This document shows positions 50,327 to 60,075 of a stretch of 64,000 nucleotides of DNA, piece after piece (positions within the stretch are counted from its first letter, which is position 1; each line of letters starts with the position of its first letter). The stretch spans positions 186,001 through 250,000 of the forward strand of contig NZ_JACHBG010000001.1 in NCBI RefSeq assembly GCF_014207095.1. The letters are read 5' to 3'. The stretch is from Martinezella lusitana (GTDB taxonomy: Bacteria > Pseudomonadota > Alphaproteobacteria > Rhizobiales > Rhizobiaceae). The notes beneath the pieces are model-generated. The model was given only the letters and a program-made list of their open reading frames with translations. It was not told the DNA's origin and searched no databases. Made by a program: the position numbers and the translations under genes.

Positions 50327-50473
50327 GGGATGGATCCTTCTATGGTGTCTCGGCCCGGATGCAGCAACATAAGAGCTTTTCGATTGGACGAATGGGCGCA
50401 TCGCGGCTATTGATTATGACGGGGGTGAGATCAGAATACTCGCCCGTAATGGCAGGCTGATCGAGACGGAACT

Positions 50474-50893
50474 TTGAGCTCAGAGCAAGACAAAAACCCC
50501 ACTGGTGCACCACATGACGATGGTGCTCTCTTCGCACCCGTCGACCCGTTCAAGGTCGGTATCCAGGGATGCTGTCCGCGCTGCGGCCACGGCAAGCTCT
50601 TCAATGGGCTGCTGTCGATCAAGCCGCGCTGCTCCGCCTGCGATCTCGATTATGCCTTCGCCGATGCGGGCGATGGTCCGGCCGTATTCGTCATCCTGAT
50701 CGTCGGCTTCATCGTCATCGGCCTGGTCCTTTGGATGCAGGTCAATTACGCGCCGCCGATCTGGGTCTACATAGTGCTGTTCGCGCCGTTGACCATTATC
50801 CTATCGCTGCTTTCGCTGCGCTGGTGCAAGGGCATTCTGATCGCGCTGCAGTATCGCAATAATGCCAGCGAGGGACGCATCAGTGGCGAGTGA
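50474..50893 (+). CDS. DUF983 membrane protein
   Basis: The 139-residue protein starts at TTG 50474. It has two Cys pairs in a ribbon-like N-terminal part (CCPRCGHGKLFNGLLSIKPR then CSACDLDY) and two transmembrane helices (AVFVILIVGFIVIGLVLW and WVYIVLFAPLTIILSLLSL). DUF983 proteins occur next to SURF1 and cytochrome oxidase genes in alphaproteobacteria and are thought to serve oxidase assembly, without direct proof known to me. It overlaps the SURF1 gene. Confidence 0.88.
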   Translation: MSSEQDKNPTGAPHDDGALFAPVDPFKVGIQGCCPRCGHGKLFNGLLSIKPRCSACDLDYAFADAGDGPAVFVILIVGFIVIGLVLWMQVNYAPPIWVYIVLFAPLTIILSLLSLRWCKGILIALQYRNNASEGRISGE

Positions 50894-51647
50894 GGCGGCC
50901 GTGCCGGCTCGCCGCCCCAATCTTTTGTGGCAGATCGGCAAGGCGGTGTTCCTGCTTATCGTGCTCGTCATTCTGCTGGGGCTCGGCACCTGGCAGGTCG
51001 AGCGGCTGCAATGGAAGGAAGGCCTGCTTGCGGATATTGCTGCCCGCAAGGATGCGCCGGCCGTGCCGTTATCGGCAATCGAGGCGATGGCAGCTTCGGG
51101 CGGTGATATCGAATATCGCGTGGTCACAGCCAATGGCCACTATCTCAACAACAAGGAACGGCACTTCCTTGCCACCTATGGCGACGAGCCCGGCTTTGAC
51201 ATCTATACGCCGCTGCAGCTTGAGGATGGCCGCTATCTCTTCGTCAACAGAGGCTTCGTGCCCTCCGCGGCCAAAGAGCCGGAGATGCGCAAGCAGGGAC
51301 TGCTGACGGGTGATCAGACCGTTACCGGTCTCGCCCGCGGCAAGCTCGCAAGCCGGCCCGATGGCATGCCGGACAATGATCTCGCCAAAAATTTCTTTTT
51401 CTGGAAAGATCTGGATGCCATGGCCTCCAGCGTCGGGTTGCCTAAGGATAAGGTGCTGCCCTTCTTCATCGATGCCGACAAGACACCTAACCCCGCAGGC
51501 TTGCCGGTGGGCGGCGTCACCATCATCGATCTGCCCAACAACCACCTGCAATATGCGGTGACCTGGTATGGGTTGGCGGTGACGCTGGTTGCCATCGTCA
51601 CCATTTCCTGGTGGCGCAAGCGCCATCCGGATGCGCCCTCACAATAG
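50883..51647 (+). CDS. SURF1 family cytochrome oxidase assembly protein
   Basis: The 254-residue protein probably starts at GTG 50883 (AGGGA seven bases upstream); ATG 50862 would add seven residues but lacks a ribosome binding site. It has two transmembrane helices, one at each end (VFLLIVLVILLGLGTWQ and LQYAVTWYGLAVTLVAIVT), and the SURF1 core with RYLFVNRGFVP and NHLQYAVTW. SURF1 helps insert heme a into CoxA. It overlaps the DUF983 gene by 11 bases. Confidence 0.92.
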   Translation: MASEAAVPARRPNLLWQIGKAVFLLIVLVILLGLGTWQVERLQWKEGLLADIAARKDAPAVPLSAIEAMAASGGDIEYRVVTANGHYLNNKERHFLATYGDEPGFDIYTPLQLEDGRYLFVNRGFVPSAAKEPEMRKQGLLTGDQTVTGLARGKLASRPDGMPDNDLAKNFFFWKDLDAMASSVGLPKDKVLPFFIDADKTPNPAGLPVGGVTIIDLPNNHLQYAVTWYGLAVTLVAIVTISWWRKRHPDAPSQ

Positions 51648-51690
51648 GGCCATGCAATAGAATAGCTTCATTTCGATGGAATATTCGGCT

Positions 51691-51780
51691 AGAGCATGAT
51701 CCGAAAAGTGCGCAGCGGTTTTTGGATAAATCATGCGGAACTGAATAGATGGAACATCACGGCGCTTCGAAGAAGGGCTG
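51691..51780. repeat. Rhizobial intergenic mosaic repeat, copy C
   Basis: GAGCATGATCC and GGATAAATCATGC flank the same AAAAGTGCGCAGCGGTTTT core as copies A and B. The second module (about 51744-51780) is decayed but keeps CTTCGAAGAAG. It lies between SURF1 and ispH. Confidence 0.75.
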
Positions 51781-51851
51781 CGATATTCTGGAGCAGGCGG
51801 CAGGGCGTACCTATCTAAGCGCAAGCCATCGTCCCGCATTTCGGAAGAGAT

Positions 51852-52859
51852 ATGAATATAGCCGTTTCCAAACCTGACCTGACTATCCGGCTCTGCGGGC
51901 CGCGCGGCTTCTGCGCCGGTGTCGATCGCGCCATCCAGATCGTCGTGCTGGCGCTGAAGGCCTATGGCGCGCCGGTCTATGTCCGCCACGAGATCGTGCA
52001 CAATCGCTATGTCGTCGAGGGTCTGGAAGCCAAGGGCGCCATCTTCGTCGAGGAGCTGGACGAGATCCCGGCCGAGCATCGCGCCCAACCCGTCGTCTTT
52101 TCCGCTCATGGCGTGCCGAAATCCGTGCCGGCCGATGCCGATGCCCGCAATCTCTTCTATCTCGATGCGACGTGTCCGCTGGTCTCCAAGGTGCACAAGC
52201 AGGCGATGCGCCACAACCGTCTTGGCCGCCATGTCGTCCTGATCGGCCATGCCGGGCACCCGGAGGTGATCGGCACGATGGGCCAGCTTCCCGAAGGTGC
52301 GGTATCGCTGATCGAGACCGTTGAGGATGCAGATGCCTATGAGCCAGCTGATCCCGACAATCTCGGCTTCGTCACGCAGACGACGCTTTCGGTCGACGAT
52401 ACCGCCGGTGTCATCGCCCGCCTGCAGCAGCGCTTTCCCAACCTCACAGCGCCTTCAGCCGATTCGATCTGCTATGCCACCACCAACCGACAGGAAGTGG
52501 TGAAGGAGGCGGCTCCGGGCTGCGATCTCTTCATCGTCGTCGGCGCGCCGAATTCCTCGAATTCCAAGCGTCTCGTCGAAGTGGCGCTGCGGGCAGGGGC
52601 GACGAAATCGGTGCTTGTCCAGCGCGCTTCGGAAATCGACTGGGACAATATCGGCGATATCAAAACCGTTGGCCTCTCGGCTGGTGCATCTGCGCCAGAA
52701 GTCATCGTCAACGAGATCATCGAAGCTTTCCGCGCCCGCTATAATGCTGTGGTGGAACTCGCGGAAACTGTGAAGGAAACCGAAAATTTCCTCGTCAATC
52801 GCGAGCTGCGCAGTATAGAGCTGACGACCTCAGATATGGCCTTTGTCAACGGCGAATAG
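51852..52859 (+). CDS. ispH: 4-hydroxy-3-methylbut-2-enyl diphosphate reductase
   Basis: The 335-residue Fe-S enzyme makes IPP and DMAPP in the last MEP step. The three cluster cysteines are in [26 protein letters not shown] and [22 protein letters not shown] and [12 protein letters not shown] are active-site segments. The length matches. It follows the repeat and precedes thrB-rnhA, a standard rhizobial order. Confidence 0.97.
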   Translation: MNIAVSKPDLTIRLCGPRGFCAGVDRAIQIVVLALKAYGAPVYVRHEIVHNRYVVEGLEAKGAIFVEELDEIPAEHRAQPVVFSAHGVPKSVPADADARNLFYLDATCPLVSKVHKQAMRHNRLGRHVVLIGHAGHPEVIGTMGQLPEGAVSLIETVEDADAYEPADPDNLGFVTQTTLSVDDTAGVIARLQQRFPNLTAPSADSICYATTNRQEVVKEAAPGCDLFIVVGAPNSSNSKRLVEVALRAGATKSVLVQRASEIDWDNIGDIKTVGLSAGASAPEVIVNEIIEAFRARYNAVVELAETVKETENFLVNRELRSIELTTSDMAFVNGE

Positions 52860-52892
52860 CCGTCGAAAGGCGCTCAAGTTCAGGACTGTTTC

Positions 52893-53858
52893 GTGGCCGT
52901 TTATACCGATATTACCGAAGACGATTTGAAGTGGTTCCTGACGGAGTACGAGGTCGGCGAGTTGCTCTCCTACAAGGGCATTGCCGAGGGCGTCGAGAAT
53001 TCGAACTTCCTGCTGCATACGAGCCGCGATCCGCTGATCCTGACGCTGTATGAGAAGCGCGTCGACAAGGGCGACCTGCCGTTTTTCCTGGGGCTGATGC
53101 AGCATCTGGCAAGTCGTGGCCTGTCCTGCCCACTGCCTTTGCCGCGCCGCGACGGCGCGTTGCTCGGCCATCTCTCGGACCGTCCTGCCGCGCTGATCTC
53201 CTTCCTCGAAGGCATGTGGCTGCGCAAGCCTGAGGCGCATCATTGCCGCGAAGTCGGCAAGGCGCTCGCCGCCATGCATATCGCCGGCGAGGGTTTTGAA
53301 ATTCGCCGCCCGAACGCGCTGTCCGTCGACGGTTGGCGGCCGCTTTGGGAAAAGTCCGAGGCGCGCGCAGATGAAGTCGAAGCCGGCCTGCAGGATGAAA
53401 TTCGCGGCGAACTCGATTTTCTCGGGCAGCATTGGCCGAAGGGCCTGCCCGAAGGCATCATCCATGCCGATCTTTTCCCGGACAATGTTTTCTTCCTAGG
53501 CGACAAGCTCTCCGGCCTGATCGATTTCTATTTCGCCTGCAACGATCTGCTCGCCTATGATGTCTCGATCTGCCTGAACGCCTGGTGCTTCGAGAAGGAT
53601 CACGCCTACAACATCACCAAGGGCAAGGCGCTGCTGGAGGGCTATCAGAGCGTGCGGCCGATGAGTGCGGCCGAGATTGCCGCCTTGCCGACGCTCGCCC
53701 GCGGCTCGGCGCTGCGCTTCTTCCTGACCCGGCTCTACGACTGGCTGACGACGCCGGCCGGGGCTCTGGTCACCAAGAAGGACCCGATCGAATATCTGCG
53801 CAAGCTGCGCTTCCATCGCCAGATCGCTTCTGCCGTTGAATACGGGCTAGAGGCATGA
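52893..53858 (+). CDS. thrB: Homoserine kinase (aminoglycoside-phosphotransferase fold)
   Basis: The 321-residue protein starts at GTG 52893. It has the APH-like catalytic loop [20 protein letters not shown] and metal Asp in [16 protein letters not shown], and the glycine-poor N-lobe [26 protein letters not shown]. It phosphorylates homoserine for threonine synthesis and is the alternate type used by many proteobacteria, unrelated to the GHMP kinase ThrB. It overlaps rnhA by 4 bases. Confidence 0.93.
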   Translation: MAVYTDITEDDLKWFLTEYEVGELLSYKGIAEGVENSNFLLHTSRDPLILTLYEKRVDKGDLPFFLGLMQHLASRGLSCPLPLPRRDGALLGHLSDRPAALISFLEGMWLRKPEAHHCREVGKALAAMHIAGEGFEIRRPNALSVDGWRPLWEKSEARADEVEAGLQDEIRGELDFLGQHWPKGLPEGIIHADLFPDNVFFLGDKLSGLIDFYFACNDLLAYDVSICLNAWCFEKDHAYNITKGKALLEGYQSVRPMSAAEIAALPTLARGSALRFFLTRLYDWLTTPAGALVTKKDPIEYLRKLRFHRQIASAVEYGLEA

Positions 53859-54295
53859 AGCACATTGATATTTTCACCGACGGCGCCTGCTCGGGCAATC
53901 CCGGTCCTGGCGGATGGGGCGCCGTTCTTCGCTATGGCGAGGTAGAGAAGGAATTGTCGGGCGGTGAAGCCGACACCACCAACAACCGCATGGAGCTGAT
54001 GGCGGCGATTTCGGCCCTGGGCGCCTTGAAGAGCCCTTGCGAGGTCGATCTCTATACCGATAGCGTCTACGTCAAGGACGGCATCACCAAATGGATCTTC
54101 GGCTGGAAGAAAAACGGCTGGAAGACCGCGGACAAGAAGCCGGTGAAGAATGCCGAGCTGTGGCAGGCGCTCGATGAAGCCTACAACCGCCACAAGGTGA
54201 CGCTGCACTGGGTCAAGGGCCATGCCGGCCACCCGGAAAATGAGCGGGCGGACGAGCTGGCGCGCAAGGGCATGGAGCCTTTCAAGAAGAAGTAG
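53855..54295 (+). CDS. rnhA: Ribonuclease HI
   Basis: The 146-residue enzyme cleaves RNA in RNA-DNA hybrids. The four catalytic acids are in [16 protein letters not shown] (Asp), NNRMELMA (Glu), [12 protein letters not shown] (Asp) and [12 protein letters not shown] (Asp); VKGHAGH has the conserved His. It starts inside the thrB stop (ATGA). Confidence 0.96.
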   Translation: MKHIDIFTDGACSGNPGPGGWGAVLRYGEVEKELSGGEADTTNNRMELMAAISALGALKSPCEVDLYTDSVYVKDGITKWIFGWKKNGWKTADKKPVKNAELWQALDEAYNRHKVTLHWVKGHAGHPENERADELARKGMEPFKKK

Positions 54296-54366
54296 GTCTT
54301 GTATCGTCCTTCCCGTTGGCGGGATAGGCAGACGAGCCTGGATCGCCAGATAATAGGGGATGCAGA

Positions 54367-54867
54367 ATGGAAATCCGCCCCGAGCAGCCGGGAGACATCG
54401 AGGCGATCCGCCATATAACGAAGATGGCCTTCGCCGCGGTCGAGCACAGCAGTCAAACCGAGGCGGAAATTGTCGATGCTCTTCGTAGTGCCGGGGTGCT
54501 GGCGATTTCTCTCGTGGCAATCGAGAAGAGAGATGTCGTTGGACATATCGCTTTCTCGCCGGTCACCATCGATGGAAAAGATATTGGCTGGTATGGGCTT
54601 GGCCCGCTCTCGGTGACGCCGGATCGCCAGAAACAGGGCATTGGCGGAGCGCTTGTTCGCGAAGGTCTTTCGCGTCTGGCGAAGATGAATGCCAAAGGCT
54701 GCGTCGTTCTCGGTGATCCGGGTTACTACAAGCGTCTCGGTTTCGACAATGATCGCAGCCTAGTGCTCGATGGAGTGCCAGCCGAGTATTTCATGAGATT
54801 GGTCCTTAATGGGTCTGCGGTGCCCTCTGGGCATGTCGATTATCATGCGGGCTTCAACGCGACTTGA
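54367..54867 (+). CDS. GNAT acetyltransferase, YhbS-like
   Basis: The 166-residue protein has the acetyl-CoA binding loop in LSVTPDRQKQGIGGALVREGL, followed by GCVVLGDPGYYKRLGF, the shape of YhbS-like N-acetyltransferases. The N-terminus IRPEQPGDIEAIRHITKMAF is typical. Substrate unknown. It is a single gene, convergent with the YiiX gene. Confidence 0.88.
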   Translation: MEIRPEQPGDIEAIRHITKMAFAAVEHSSQTEAEIVDALRSAGVLAISLVAIEKRDVVGHIAFSPVTIDGKDIGWYGLGPLSVTPDRQKQGIGGALVREGLSRLAKMNAKGCVVLGDPGYYKRLGFDNDRSLVLDGVPAEYFMRLVLNGSAVPSGHVDYHAGFNAT

Positions 54868-54916
54868 TCTGGCTAGGACTGGAGCGGGCAGGGCGACATT
54901 CCCATGCTCATAGCCA

Positions 54917-55582
54917 TTAAAGCGGATAGTTCGAATAGATCATTTTGAGATTCGGATCATTGGCGATGCTGACCGGAGTGACGAGGTTCTGGTTGAGGAT
55001 ATATCGGTAGCACTGGTCGAAATCAAAACCGCGCTCCGTGCATTCGCTGTCGCGTTGCCACCGTGATTGAACCAGCTTTCGCACGAGCATGTTGTCGATA
55101 TTCAGTTCCGATATCTTCTGCACTTTGCCGATCTCGATACCCACGGCCTTGTAGGCGAGATAGGGCAGTTCGCTGCAGTAAATCGCGTCGTTGTTGAAGG
55201 AGAAGAACAGGTCGTAGGGTTTACCGTAGAGCGTACGGGCATAGGACAGGAGCCGCTCTGCTATATCCGGTGTGAGGCGTTGATCGCGATAGATGGCCAC
55301 CCGCTCCAGCAAACCGCGATTGACCCAGGCTTTTAGCGGCGTTTCCGTGACCTTCGCTGCCGCCTCGATGACGGTGATTGCGCCGTGATCGTTCTTGACG
55401 ATGCCCATGTGTGAATAGGTCGAGCCGGTCGCAAATATGATCGCGCCTGATTGGTTACTGGTTGATGTTTGGAAAATCAGGTCACCATCTTTGAGTGGCG
55501 GATAGTCACCGCCAGCCGAGGCATAGAGCGTTCCCGTGACAATGCAGGCACATAAGAGTGCAATGGCTAAAAGCTTCTTCAT
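54917..55582 (-). CDS. YiiX-like permuted papain fold protein
   Basis: The 221-residue protein has a signal peptide (residues 1-23) and GGDYPPLKDGDLIFQTSTSNQSG. The His of STYSHMGIV and the Cys of AIYCSELPYLAYKAVGI match the permuted NlpC/P60 order (His before Cys). YiiX-type enzymes are thought to cut peptidoglycan or amide bonds. Substrate not known. Good GGGGA ribosome binding site. Confidence 0.87.
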   Translation of the reverse strand: MKKLLAIALLCACIVTGTLYASAGGDYPPLKDGDLIFQTSTSNQSGAIIFATGSTYSHMGIVKNDHGAITVIEAAAKVTETPLKAWVNRGLLERVAIYRDQRLTPDIAERLLSYARTLYGKPYDLFFSFNNDAIYCSELPYLAYKAVGIEIGKVQKISELNIDNMLVRKLVQSRWQRDSECTERGFDFDQCYRYILNQNLVTPVSIANDPNLKMIYSNYPL

Positions 55583-55924
55583 GTCATCCCCGGAACCGAT
55601 TGAAAGCCTTCATCAATGGATCTTTCGCAGCACTTCTTTCCGCTGAAAGATGGCGTCCGGAAGGCGGTCTGATGCAATACATGTCGACTGGCTGCAATCT
55701 GAGCTGGTGTCGTGAAGCGGCAGGTCAGTCCAAATAGGACTGCGGAGATAAGCCTTTGAGGAACGACGAGCTATGACAGGCGTCGGTGAGATCCTATGGC
55801 AGCGACAAGGCGGCGCGGCATCGAGTAAACTGGCCTTGGCCCACTCCATTTTTCGTATTTTGGTTCTGTTGACCGAGCCATGGAAGGCGTAGCTCTTGGC
55901 TGTTCCTAGTCAGCGAGAGCCAGC
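55583..55924. other. 342-base intergenic region with no supported gene
   Basis: Short frames on both strands exist but none has a ribosome binding site with fitting codon use. I see no perfect repeat. It could hold promoters for the YiiX (leftward) and GNAT (rightward) genes, or a decayed gene. Confidence 0.4.
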
Positions 55925-56362
55925 ATGATCTACAGACATATTGAGAGCGCGGACGATATCGGGGCCAGCTTCCCTGTGATGCGCGAGTTGCGGCCACATA
56001 TCGAAGACGCCAACTTTTATCGTGACCGTGTCCGGCGCCAGCAGCAGGATGGATATCGCCTACTCGGCGTTTGGCAGGATGGTGAATTGGCGGGGCTTGC
56101 CGGCTACCGCCATGTTGAAAACCTGATCTACGGTCGCTTCACCTATATTGACGACCTCGTGGTGCGCAAATCTTCCCAGCGCTCCAGGCTGGGCGAAGGC
56201 CTGATAGAGCAGGTTCGCACGTTGGCAAAGGCCGACGGCCGGACCATGCTCGTGCTCGACACCGGGCTCGCCAATTCGTTGGCGCAGCGCTTCTATTTCC
56301 GCAACGGCTTGCTCGCGCGCGGCCTGCATTTCGGCCAGCTTCTGGAGGGAGCGGGCGCATGA
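55925..56362 (+). CDS. GNAT acetyltransferase
   Basis: The 145-residue protein has the GNAT core: ADDIGASFPVMRELRPH, then YIDDLVVRKSSQRSRLGEGLI (acetyl-CoA loop) and VLDTGLANSLAQRFYFRNGLL. It overlaps azoR by four bases (ATGA), so they are translated together. The acceptor is unknown. Confidence 0.9.
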   Translation: MIYRHIESADDIGASFPVMRELRPHIEDANFYRDRVRRQQQDGYRLLGVWQDGELAGLAGYRHVENLIYGRFTYIDDLVVRKSSQRSRLGEGLIEQVRTLAKADGRTMLVLDTGLANSLAQRFYFRNGLLARGLHFGQLLEGAGA

Positions 56363-56985
56363 AGTCCGTCCTGCTTGTCAATGCAAGCCCGCAAGGGCCG
56401 GCGTCGCGCGCCTATGGCATGGCAAGGAAAGCGACGGACAATCTGCTCTCAACCGAGCCGGATATTCGCCTGGTCGAGCGCCATCTCTCAGCCAATAGTC
56501 CATCCCCGATCTCAGGAGCGTATGCGGATGCGATCGTTCAACGGGCAAGGAGGGAAACGCCGGCTTTCGTAGAGTCGGAAACTTTCATTCAGGACGTCAT
56601 CGGCTGTGATTATCTGATCATCGCGACACCGATGCACAATTTTACCGTCCCGGCCTCGCTGAAGCTCTGGATCGATTATGTCTTGCGTGACGAGCGGACT
56701 TTCACGCGCCGGGATGGCTACAAGGTCGGCCTGCTAGCGGATCGCCCGGCGCTCGTCATTGTCGGTTCCGGCGGCATGCATAATGGCCCGCATGCCCGGC
56801 AACCCGACTATCTCTCACCCTATCTCACCCATGTGCTGACAACGATCGGCATCAGCAGCGTGGCGTTCATCTATCTGCAGGGTATGGCGAGGCAGGATGC
56901 GGCCGAACAGTCTCTTGTCAGCGCCGACCGGCAGCTTGCCGCCAATCCCGTCTTCGGGCTAGTCTCGGCCGTCGCGGGATCGTAA
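56359..56985 (+). CDS. azoR: FMN-dependent NADH azoreductase / NAD(P)H quinone reductase
   Basis: The 208-residue flavodoxin-like protein begins with LLVNASPQGPASRAY (FMN phosphate) and carries ATPMHNFTVPASLKLWIDYVLR and IVGSGGMHNGPHA. AzoR-type enzymes reduce azo dyes and quinones with NADH, protecting against quinone stress. It is coupled to the GNAT gene. Confidence 0.92.
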   Translation: MKSVLLVNASPQGPASRAYGMARKATDNLLSTEPDIRLVERHLSANSPSPISGAYADAIVQRARRETPAFVESETFIQDVIGCDYLIIATPMHNFTVPASLKLWIDYVLRDERTFTRRDGYKVGLLADRPALVIVGSGGMHNGPHARQPDYLSPYLTHVLTTIGISSVAFIYLQGMARQDAAEQSLVSADRQLAANPVFGLVSAVAGS

Positions 56986-57022
56986 GAGGGGCGGCACCCC
57001 GATATGCAGGAATAGAGCCGTC

Positions 57023-58468
57023 ATGGCCAAACAGGCACCTACGGATCACGCGAAAGACATCGCGCTTTCGCGTGATGACAGTCACCCGATCTACCTGCAG
57101 ATCTGCGCCCGTTTCAAGACCGCAATCGCCGAAGGACGCCTGGTGCCGGGAGATCGGATGCCATCCGTGCGGGCGCTCGCAAGCGAACTCGGCCTGTCAC
57201 GCGGAACGATCAATCTGGCCTATCAGATCCTTGCGGAAGAGGGCTATGTCGAGTTCCGAGGCGCCGCCGGCACATTCGTCGACATGCGACTGCGAACGCC
57301 GGAGACAGCCGCACCATCGCCCTCTGCCACAAGGCATGGCCTGATCGAGCAACCGCCGAATGCGCGGCCATTCCAGCTCGGACTTCCCGCTCTCGATGCC
57401 TTTCCTCGCAAGACCTGGAGCAGGTTGGTCAGCCGCTGTTCGCGGCAACTTGGTGCGGCGCAGCTCGGCTATCCCGAGCCGGCAGGCCTCATGGCGCTTC
57501 GAGAGCGCATCGCTGGCTATCTTGCGTTCTCGCGCGGCATCGCATGCCGGCCTGAGCAGGTGTTCGTAACGGCGGGCCATCGCGCCAGCCTCGAGCTGAT
57601 CATGCGGTCTCTCTATCATCCGGGCGATGGCATTTGGTTCGAGGATCCAGGCTATCCGGTCGCTCGGGAATTCCTGCTGTCGATACACGCAAAACTTCAT
57701 CCCGTGCCGGTCGATGCAGACGGGCTTGTCGTGGAGGAGGGCAGGCGGCTTGCGCCGGACGCCCGCTTCGCCATCGTCACGCCTGCCAACCAAAGTCCGC
57801 TCTGCGTGATGATGTCCAAGGAAAGGCGCAGCGAGCTGCTGAAATGGGCCGAGGAGGGACAACACTGGATCGTCGAGGACGATTACGATAGCGAATATCG
57901 ATACAATCGCCGGCCTCCGTTGTCTCTCAAGGCCATGGATCGCGGCGAGCGGGTGTTGTTTACCGGATCGTTCAGCAAGGTTCTCTTTCCGGGGCTTCGG
58001 CTGGCCTATCTGGTCGTGCCTCCCGGGCAGATCGATGTCTTCGAGCGTGCCTGCCGACTGGTGAGCGCCGGCTGCCCCGAATTTCATCAGTCTGTCGTCG
58101 CCGATTTCATCGAACAGGGTTATTTCATCCGTCATCTCAAGAAGATGCGGTCCCTCTATGCCGAACGCCGACAGCTTCTGGTTGACATCATGCACGATGT
58201 CTTCGGCGATCGGGTTGCGGCAATTTCACCGGCCGCCGGCCTGCATCTGGTCGTGCAATTCCAGGGCTATCGCGCGCCCGCAAGTCGGATAGCGGCGTTG
58301 GCAAGGGCCGAGGGCTTCGGTCTGCAACCGCTCTCGCTCTGGTATATGGGGCCACAATCGATCGATGGCCTGCTGCTCGGCTTCACCAACATCACAACCA
58401 AAGCAATGGCCGCGACGCTCGCTGCACGATTGAGAGACATCTGCGTCGCAGCGGATCGTGAGGACTGA
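57023..58468 (+). CDS. MocR/PdxR-type GntR regulator with aminotransferase domain
   Basis: The 481-residue protein has an N-terminal GntR winged helix (residues about 20-90, MPSVRALASELGLSRGTINLAY). A fold-type I aminotransferase-like domain follows, with the PLP lysine K319 in FTGSFSKVLFPGLR. This is the MocR family; PdxR members sense PLP and control pyridoxine synthesis. It lies 37 bases after azoR. Its target is unknown; a pdxH gene is at 37067, far away. Confidence 0.9.
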   Translation: MAKQAPTDHAKDIALSRDDSHPIYLQICARFKTAIAEGRLVPGDRMPSVRALASELGLSRGTINLAYQILAEEGYVEFRGAAGTFVDMRLRTPETAAPSPSATRHGLIEQPPNARPFQLGLPALDAFPRKTWSRLVSRCSRQLGAAQLGYPEPAGLMALRERIAGYLAFSRGIACRPEQVFVTAGHRASLELIMRSLYHPGDGIWFEDPGYPVAREFLLSIHAKLHPVPVDADGLVVEEGRRLAPDARFAIVTPANQSPLCVMMSKERRSELLKWAEEGQHWIVEDDYDSEYRYNRRPPLSLKAMDRGERVLFTGSFSKVLFPGLRLAYLVVPPGQIDVFERACRLVSAGCPEFHQSVVADFIEQGYFIRHLKKMRSLYAERRQLLVDIMHDVFGDRVAAISPAAGLHLVVQFQGYRAPASRIAALARAEGFGLQPLSLWYMGPQSIDGLLLGFTNITTKAMAATLAARLRDICVAADRED

Positions 58469-58576
58469 GTTCGATCTTGGCCTAGTCAAATCGGCAATTC
58501 TTGCATCTGTTTTGCGGGCCAAGGCCATGAGAAAAAGCCTGGACCGAGAATGATGCAAACTCCCAAGGAGCGTCGA

Positions 58577-59284
58577 ATGTCCGCGACCATTTTCCTTGCC
58601 GGCGCGACCGGCGCGATCGGACGCAAGCTTGTTCCGATGCTGATCGAGGCAGGCTTTACCGTCCACGGTACCACCCGCAAGCCGGAACGGGCGGACAGCC
58701 TGCGAGCCGCCGGCGCGACGCCCGTGGTTGTGGATGTCTTCGACGCCAAAGCGCTCGGGGTAGCGCTGCAGCGGGCAAAGCCTGACATCGTTCTTCATCA
58801 GTTGACCGATCTGCCCTTCGGTCTCGATCCTGCGCTGATGGAGGAGGGGCGTGTTCGCAATGCTCGCATTCGCGAGGTGGGAACCAGAAATCTTGTCGAT
58901 GCCGCCGTGGCCGCAGGGGCTAAGCGGATGATCTCGCAGAGTATCGCCTGGGCCTACCAGACCGGCATGGGCCCGATCACAGAGGAAACGCCGCTGCAGG
59001 AAAGCGCAACCGCGGTGCGGACGCTCGAGTCTCTCAGCCTCGTGACTTCAGGCATCGCCGGCACGGTATTGCGCAACGGTCTGCTCTATGGACCGGGCAC
59101 CGGCTGCGATGCGCCGAATGGCGCGATAACCCTGCACGTGGATGATGCCGCGCGAGCGGTCTTGCTTGCGGTGCAGACCTCGGCGATCGGCGTTTTCAAC
59201 ATAGTCGATGACGGCGGCCTGGTCTCCAATGCCAAGGCAAAGTCGATATTGGGTTGGCATCCGCTCAAGAGGGGCGGCGAATAG
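58577..59284 (+). CDS. NAD-dependent epimerase/dehydratase (short SDR)
   Basis: The 235-residue protein starts at ATG 58577 with AAGGAG upstream. The NAD motif is IFLAGATGAIGRKLVPML, and the chain ends with the SDR-like AKSILGWHPLKRGGE. The Y-x3-K pair of classical epimerases is not obvious (a Tyr lies in WAYQTGMG). It may be an atypical NmrA-like reductase. It follows the MocR gene and may be its target (inference). Confidence 0.87.
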   Translation: MSATIFLAGATGAIGRKLVPMLIEAGFTVHGTTRKPERADSLRAAGATPVVVDVFDAKALGVALQRAKPDIVLHQLTDLPFGLDPALMEEGRVRNARIREVGTRNLVDAAVAAGAKRMISQSIAWAYQTGMGPITEETPLQESATAVRTLESLSLVTSGIAGTVLRNGLLYGPGTGCDAPNGAITLHVDDAARAVLLAVQTSAIGVFNIVDDGGLVSNAKAKSILGWHPLKRGGE

Positions 59285-59376
59285 TCAGTCACCGCCCCCG
59301 CAATTGCAGGAATGTGCGACGCCGTGCCTGCTAATTGAAGGCACGGCCGTCTGTTCGCAGCCTTTGGCCAACACCC

Positions 59377-59598
59377 CTAGTCAGCGACGCTGTGCGCACC
59401 TCGCCTTGCGGCGGTGTGGGGCAGGGCAAACATGTAGAGGCCGCTGAAAAGCAACAGGAAGAGCGGCGGCAGGGGTGAGTAAACCACCCAGGGCGGCGGC
59501 GTCCCGATCGCCATCGCAACGAAGTTGGCGACAACTGTCATCGTGAAGATGATGGAAAGCCAACGGTGGGCCTGCCGAATATAGGTGCTCCAGTTCAT
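59377..59598 (-). CDS. Small two-TM membrane protein
   Basis: The 73-residue protein starts at ATG 59598 with GGAGGAG upstream. It has NWSTYIRQAHRWLSIIFTMT and two hydrophobic helices around VVANFVAMAIG and LPPLFLLLFSGLYMFAL. I recall similar short proteins downstream of AHSA1 genes in other proteobacteria, with no known role. It is the third gene of the arsR-AHSA1 operon, 66 bases after AHSA1. Confidence 0.75.
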   Translation of the reverse strand: MNWSTYIRQAHRWLSIIFTMTVVANFVAMAIGTPPPWVVYSPLPPLFLLLFSGLYMFALPHTAARRGAHSVAD

Positions 59599-59664
59599 CT
59601 TGCCTCCTCCAAAGGCGAGCCGATCCGCTCTTGCTTCCTGTCGTTTCAATAGGTCGATCGAATG

Positions 59665-60075
59665 TCAGTCCGGGCGTGCCAGAACCTGATCCAGATTGTC
59701 GAAGAATTTCTGCCAGCCATATTGAGCGCCGACATAGGCCTGCTGCTGATCGGGCCGGAAGCCGGATTGCTCCATGCGCAGGCGCGTTCCGGTGCGTGTC
59801 GGCGTCAGCGTCCAGACGACGATACTCTCCAGGCCATAAGCATCCCATGTGTAGGAGAGGCTCTTGTTGGGCTCCACTTCCAGCACGCGGCAGTCGATCG
59901 AGCCCCATTCGGCACTGAGCTTGAAACGGTGATCCACGCTTGGCTTGAAGTCGTTCTTCATGAGCCATTCCTCGATCAGATGCGGCTGCGTCAGCGCGCG
60001 CCAGATCTTTTCCGGCGGAAAGGCGACGTCCCGCTCGACAACGACGGAGCGGATCTCGGTTGATGTATCGTTCAT
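59665..60075 (-). CDS. SRPBCC/AHSA1-like protein
   Basis: The 136-residue protein has the START-like fold of AHSA1: SVVVERDVAFPPEKIWRALT, LIEEWLMKNDF and the end helix RWQKFFDNLDQ-like. The family binds hydrophobic ligands; the ligand here is not known. It starts inside the arsR stop (ATGA). ArsR-AHSA1 pairs are common in proteobacteria and may form a stress operon. Confidence 0.88.
   Translation of the reverse strand: MNDTSTEIRSVVVERDVAFPPEKIWRALTQPHLIEEWLMKNDFKPSVDHRFKLSAEWGSIDCRVLEVEPNKSLSYTWDAYGLESIVVWTLTPTRTGTRLRMEQSGFRPDQQQAYVGAQYGWQKFFDNLDQVLARPD

Noticed and set aside
55747..55866. A 39-codon frame (MTGVGEILWQ onward) upstream of the GNAT gene
   Set aside because: Too short, no ribosome binding site, and no similarity I can recognise.
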